64,000 nucleotides of DNA from Blastomussa wellsi (Eukaryota > Cnidaria > Anthozoa > Scleractinia > Plerogyridae), in contig OX393562.1 in NCBI GenBank assembly GCA_947652115.1, positions 18,611,241-18,675,240 on the forward strand, written 5' to 3'. The notes beneath the pieces were generated by a model. It was given only the letters and a program-made list of their open reading frames with translations, was not told the DNA's origin and did no database searches. Shown here piece by piece: positions 60,037-64,000 of the stretch. How positions within the stretch are numbered: position 1 is the first letter of the stretch; the number at the start of each line of letters is the position of its first letter. The position numbers were made by a program, and so were the translations under genes.

Positions 60037-60499
60037 GAGCTCTCATAGCCTGCGTGGCAGCTGCATTTGTAGACCGTCTAATTAAAAATGTCTTCAAGAT
60101 TTTGCATGTGTTTGTCGTCATGTTTGCACCGCATTTTGTCTTCTTTTCTGGCTTAGAGGAATTTATAATTTCTTTCATTACTAGTTTACATTTTGCTGTC
60201 TGTGGCAATGGTTGTGATTGACACTTATGCCCTGTACGGTGAAAATTTTATGAATTTTTGATATGTATCTCTTTCGTAAGCAGTGATAATACGTCACCGT
60301 TACCACATTTTAATTACGAGAGCTTCCACATCTGAAAACATTTTGAATGCCGGTAATAATAACAAGTTTCACCTTTCCCTCATCTTTTCTACCTGACGTC
60401 CCACTCCCCTAATTCGCACTCCTTCCCGTTTTGACCAAATTTGGAAAGATGCACGGGCGGAAACCATTTTTGAAAACTCTTCTGTAAGATCACAGATAA

Positions 60500-61275
60500 G
60501 GGACCGTTCATTTTTTTATGAGGTAGGGGTGGCTGGTGGGATTGAGGGGGGGGGGGGGGAATGCAAAAAATGGCCTTAAAGGGGGGCCAGCCAAAAAAAT
60601 ATTGTCTGTAAGGGGGGGAGGGGGGTCACTCCAAAAATTACCCTAAAATGTTGTAATGACAGCATCTATGATGGGGCCAAATGTCCTACCAAAATGCCCT
60701 AATATTGCATTTATGCGGTTCTAACAATGAAAATTTTCCCGGGGGAGCATGCCTAGTTTGTAATGGGTGGAACATCATCAACTCAAAACCACTTGATAAA
60801 ATTCACTCCCAATAACAAACAGCACCTTGTTTATCAAAAGAAAAGACAGCTTACCATGGCCAGCGCACACGTAAATATTTAAAAATTATTTCTACTATTT
60901 TCACTTTAAACTGCAGTAAATGAATCTACAAATATTACAAAATGTCTGCCAGATTGGCATAAAATAGCGTTTCTGAAGTTGTAAATTTTCCCTGGGGAGA
61001 ATGCCTCCAAACCCCCCTAGCTGGGATACTTATTTGCTTGAAAATACAGTCACAGTATGCGAAGGACATGTCCCATAGGTAACAAAAAGAACTTTTTGAA
61101 ACTGCAGTTTTTGTGTTAAGCTTGATAAGTTAAACTTTACCTGATCATTCTTTTCGGCTTTGCTTTCCATTTTTTTTTTTGGGGGGGGGGGGGTCATTTA
61201 AAAAATTTTCGGTCTACGAGGCGGGGGGGGGGGGGACAGAGAAAAATATCCGGTTTAGCGGGGGAACCGGCCATC
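60500..61275. repeat. Poly-G-rich repeat element
   Basis: G-runs of 13 or more at 60546-60560, 61181-61193 and 61223-61235, plus GGGGGGGAGGGGGG at 60612-60625. Near both ends are blocks pairing G-runs with AAAAAA and GGCC (GGCCTTAAAGGGGGGCC; GGTTTAGCGGGGGAACCGGC). TGCCTCCAAACCCCCC and GGGGGAGCATGCC inside suggest internal duplication. No coding frame. Confidence 0.55.
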
Positions 61276-61624
61276 ATATGCTACAGACACTATCTACCTT
61301 AATGTTCTTAGTCGTGGTACAAATTTGTTTCACAAACTAAATGAAACGCTGGATGAACACTTGTCTAGACCAATATGACTGAATTAGGGGTCAATAAGGA
61401 AACTCTTGGTACACAAAATCAGATTTCTGAAACCATTTTCTCCTTGCTGGCTTACATACACTTCTTTTAACATTAGTTAGGAGAAGTTGGTTGCACATCA
61501 AGACAACATTCTATAGTTAACTAATAGAATTGTTTTCTATGTTTTCATAGCCTAATCTAAACTCGAGGGAGTTGGGAGAATTTGAGAAAGTTAAGCAAAC
61601 CGCCGAGATGCAGTTCAAAGTTTG

Positions 61625-61775
61625 CATTCTTTTGTATGCTTTTAAATTACCCTCACTAAACTCGTTTAAGAGTAAAAATTCTTTTGAATTACCAACTCGA
61701 AAACAAGGTTAGTGAGGCTAATGTAAATGCATACAAATATTAAATTGGCAGTCATTTATGAAAAGGGTCTATAAC
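61625..61775. mobile_element. Partial palindromic element related to 40355-40511
   Basis: TTTTGTATGCTTTTAAATTA and CCTCACTAAACTCG are inverted against AAGGTTAGTGAGGCTAATGT and GCATACAAATATTAAATTGG, ending in CATTTATGAAAAGGGTCTAT. The left terminus is missing. Confidence 0.65.
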
Positions 61776-61931
61776 TTTTGAGAAATTGACCACTACTGCG
61801 AAAAATACAAAATTGCTTTCTAAAGATTTCTAAAAAATATTCACGAAATTAAAACGTCACAGCCGTGCCTACATACTCTTATTTAACACACCCAGTGGCC
61901 AAGGACAGTGTGCGTAGTAGCTCAGTTATTT

Positions 61932-61937
61932 TTTAAT
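61932..61937 (-). terminator. Likely polyadenylation signal (ATTAAA) of ADPRS
   Basis: ATTAAA on the minus strand, about 57 bases beyond the stop codon of the ARH3-like gene. Spacing fits a short 3' UTR. Assigned by position only. Confidence 0.4.
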
Positions 61938-61994
61938 AGATGATGTTTTCTCTTTACTCTTATCTGCTTGTCAATGCATTGATGGAGAAATCAC

Positions 61995-62412
61995 TCAGCA
62001 GCTGTCTTCCTTGTTGTCAGCACCCTTTCTTTGCTCGTGTAGTTCGAAAATTTTATTTGCAAACTCTATCGCATCTTTCACGCCCTCACATTTTCTCGTC
62101 CACAATTCAGGAATCTTGTCCACTCCCCAGTAAGCTCCACTTATCGCCCCTGTCATGCTGGCGATTGTGTCAGTATCGCCTCCTAAGGAGATGGCATAGT
62201 TTATCGAGTCATCAAATGACACTTTGCCTTTGTGAAGAAACGAAAAGATTGCAGCAGGCACAGCTTCCTCAGCTTTTATCCCATTGCCGAAAGTTTCCAC
62301 AACAGTCTTGGTTTCCAGTTCATCGCCTTTACTAAGTAATTCCTTCATCTGTTTGATTTTCTCAACATAAGATACAAATTCCTTCGGGTGTAAATGACTG
62401 CCACTGTGTCCA
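61995..62412 (-). CDS. ADPRS: ADPRS terminal exon
   Basis: 418 bases from acceptor GTTTCTTTTCTTAG to TAA at 61997-61995. It carries HLHPKEFVSYVEKIKQMKEL, the NGIKAEEAVPAAIFSF block and the Mg2+-binding GGDTDTIA motif. Confidence 0.93.
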
Positions 62413-63433
62413 CTAAGAAAAGAAACATACCATAAAATTGAAAATGGTTAAATTAACAACACAGTGTACGCGTTTTGTAGCTGCATGTACTGCATAGAAA
62501 CAGATAGGTGTCACCTTTGGTAGATGCACACTACAAAATGTCTGAATAATAAATCTTTAGCATGAAAAATGCGGAGAAAGATGCTGCAGATAAGACATCA
62601 TACATGTGCAGGTAATCTGTAACCTATGAGGAGAATATCAACTTCCAGGCAAAATTTTCTGAGCTCTGCCCCTTTTTTCAGAAATAATCTCACCCATCAA
62701 ACAAAACTATATATAGTCTTTGCAGCAGGCGTGCAACATTTGAATGTAAAGCAGCCTTTGTGAGCCTGTCGCAGACCGTTGGTATAGTCTCTAACCAGTA
62801 TGCTGATGGCCAACTCCTGTTGGGAGACCTCTGATTGTTCCCAATGACATGTATTTTGTTTCACTGAATGATTAATTTTTTGTAACATTAGCAAGGCTTT
62901 TTAACAAAATATTTAAGTCCAGATTTTAAAGCGAGGTGAGCGAAATTGGTACAGTATGCCTGAGATTGCAGTCCATGGACAGCAGCAGTTCTCAGGTAGG
63001 GGGAACAGTGTAGATCAGAGAGGTTAGCTCCATCCCAATCTACCCCAAAACCTATCCTAATATCCCAATCTCCTAGTCAAAATATCAAATTTTTAAGTTG
63101 ATAATGAAGATGGGGGTGCACAGGAAGACCACTACCTCCGTTTAGACTATGGATCGAGTGAGAATACAATAGTTTTGATCATCTCCCTAATATGTTGTCA
63201 TATTATGAAAGTTGGCAGATTTGATGTGCTTACTTATCTTCTTTTCTCTCATTGGATGTTTCTTTCTCTTTCTCAAGTTCTTCTGCCAGTTCAATGAGCT
63301 GATCAATGAATTTGTCCGTGTCCAGGTTTGGTGGCTCCAGAGACAAAGCTTTAAACACTGCCTCAGCTTGTAAGATGGCTCCATGAACACCATTGATGTG
63401 TGCATGTGTGATCAAAGCATTCTGTCTAGCATT
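61995..63433 (-). CDS. ADPRS: ADP-ribosylserine hydrolase ARH3 (3' part, two exons, 5' outside window)
   Basis: Exons 63433-63234 and 62412-61995 join in frame (phase 2 junction, reading N-G-H). ARH3 removes ADP-ribose from serine and degrades poly(ADP-ribose) in nucleus, cytosol and mitochondria after DNA damage. The terminal exon has the signature SLGGDTDTIASMTGAISGAY; the aspartates and threonine of GGDTDT bind the catalytic Mg2+ in this family. VPAAIFSFL and FGNGIKAEEAVPAA match the usual ARH3 order, and the upstream exon has GVHGAILQAEAVFKALSLEP, as in human ARH3 (GAILQALAVHLAL). About 205 C-terminal residues are present. The N-terminal metal-binding half (family GDA-x-G motif) must lie beyond 64000. 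The C-terminus (HEQRKGADNKEDSC) is somewhat longer and more charged than I recall for vertebrates. Confidence 0.93.
62413..63233 (-). other. ADPRS: ADPRS intron
   Basis: Ordinary AT-rich intron with GT/AG ends. No repeat family or extra exon recognised. Confidence 0.6.
63234..63433 (-). CDS. ADPRS: ADPRS penultimate exon
   Basis: 200 bases, acceptor TTTTTTTCTGAATAG, donor GATAA|GTAAGC. It encodes ALITHAHINGVHGAILQAEA and a Glu/Lys-rich loop (ELAEELEKEKETSNERKEDK). That loop is more charged than the matching human segment. Confidence 0.88.
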
Positions 63434-64000
63434 CTATTCAGAAAAAAAGGAAAAATGAAGTAACATTCTAAACCATTTCAGTTCAAATCTCAAAATCTGA
63501 ATTCAGTGACAGATATAAAAAACCTGCAATATACAAAATGAATTAATTTCAATCCAAAACCTGAAATTTGATTTTCAACAGGATTAATGATATGTGGCTT
63601 GACACACATTACATTTTCTGGTGCTTAATTTGTCGTCATTTCAGAGTAACATGCCAGGTAGTTTGCACGACTGGTGCGTAAAGGGGGCCTTCTTAATAAC
63701 AGATCTAGAACAGCTGCTAAAGGATTGTTTAAGAAGGTTTAGGCAAGTGATTTTGGAGCATTTTTAGTGCTAAATATTTAGTGAATATTACAGTATTTAG
63801 AGGAACAACTGCTTGAAAAAATCAATTTAACAAATTAATTAATTGACTATAAACATGAATTATTTCAAAGTTTACATCATAGTGCTTTAGCGAATTGGGG
63901 GATTAGCACACTACAGACCATTAACCTTTACAAAAGTGCATTTCTGCACTAAAAATGGACTGCCTGTTAGGCTTTCAGCTGGAAAACTTGGAAGGTGATT
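63434..64000 (-). other. ADPRS: ADPRS upstream intron (continues off the window)
   Basis: No further ADPRS exon is visible in this stretch on the minus strand; the next upstream exon should lie beyond base 64000. Confidence 0.5.

Overview
This window is eukaryotic nuclear DNA from an animal, most likely an anthozoan cnidarian such as a stony coral. It is AT-rich, with small coding exons split by kilobase introns, canonical GT/AG splice sites, tRNA-derived SINEs, degraded non-LTR retrotransposons, Penelope-like fragments and many foldback elements. The species assignment is inference; the intron-exon structure and the gene families are read directly. No operons, rRNA genes, CRISPR arrays or intact tRNA genes were seen.

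The main content is a tandem pair of FGFRL1 (nou-darake)-like genes on the minus strand. These are FGF-receptor-like proteins with Ig domains and a transmembrane segment but no kinase. Gene 1 (about 45.8 kb down to 26.66 kb) has a signal-peptide exon, Ig1, a short linker, Ig2, Ig3 and a terminal exon carrying the membrane segment and a 135-residue tail. A second signal-peptide exon lies between Ig1 and the linker and would start a two-Ig form. Gene 2 (17.29 kb down to 8.41 kb) reads signal peptide, short linker, Ig2, Ig3, short linker, membrane segment and a tail of about 16 residues. Every internal junction in both genes is phase 1, so the exons are interchangeable modules. Several of these exons have no ATG and were found by joining splice sites.

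At the right edge are the last two coding exons of an ADP-ribosylserine hydrolase (ARH3/ADPRS) gene on the minus strand; its 5' part is outside the window. On the plus strand, three small exons at 25.0, 39.0 and 39.4 kb join in frame into an unrecognised protein tail ending in a hydrophobic segment. They lie in or near the introns of FGFRL1 gene 1 and are a weaker call.

The rest is introns and intergenic DNA full of repeats. These include the 3' end of a retrotransposon with a nuclease-like C-terminus (1-1609), a 20-bp-unit minisatellite (4.37-4.61 kb), nested terminal-inverted-repeat elements (3.4-4.05, 6.0-7.1 and 53.4-54.0 kb), about a dozen palindromic MITE-like elements, and a frameshifted LINE in an FGFRL1 intron (29.9-31.8 kb). 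There are also two SINE families, a Penelope-like GIY-YIG fragment (58.2-58.7 kb) with two terminal-repeat pieces carrying a hammerhead-ribozyme-like motif (53.7 and 59.9 kb), a CR1/L2-like LINE tail (59.5 kb) and poly-G-rich repeats (5.3 and 60.5-61.3 kb).

Together the two FGFRL-like genes can encode at least three kinase-less, membrane-bound FGF-binding ectodomains with different tails. That would suit a local FGF-sink or co-receptor module.
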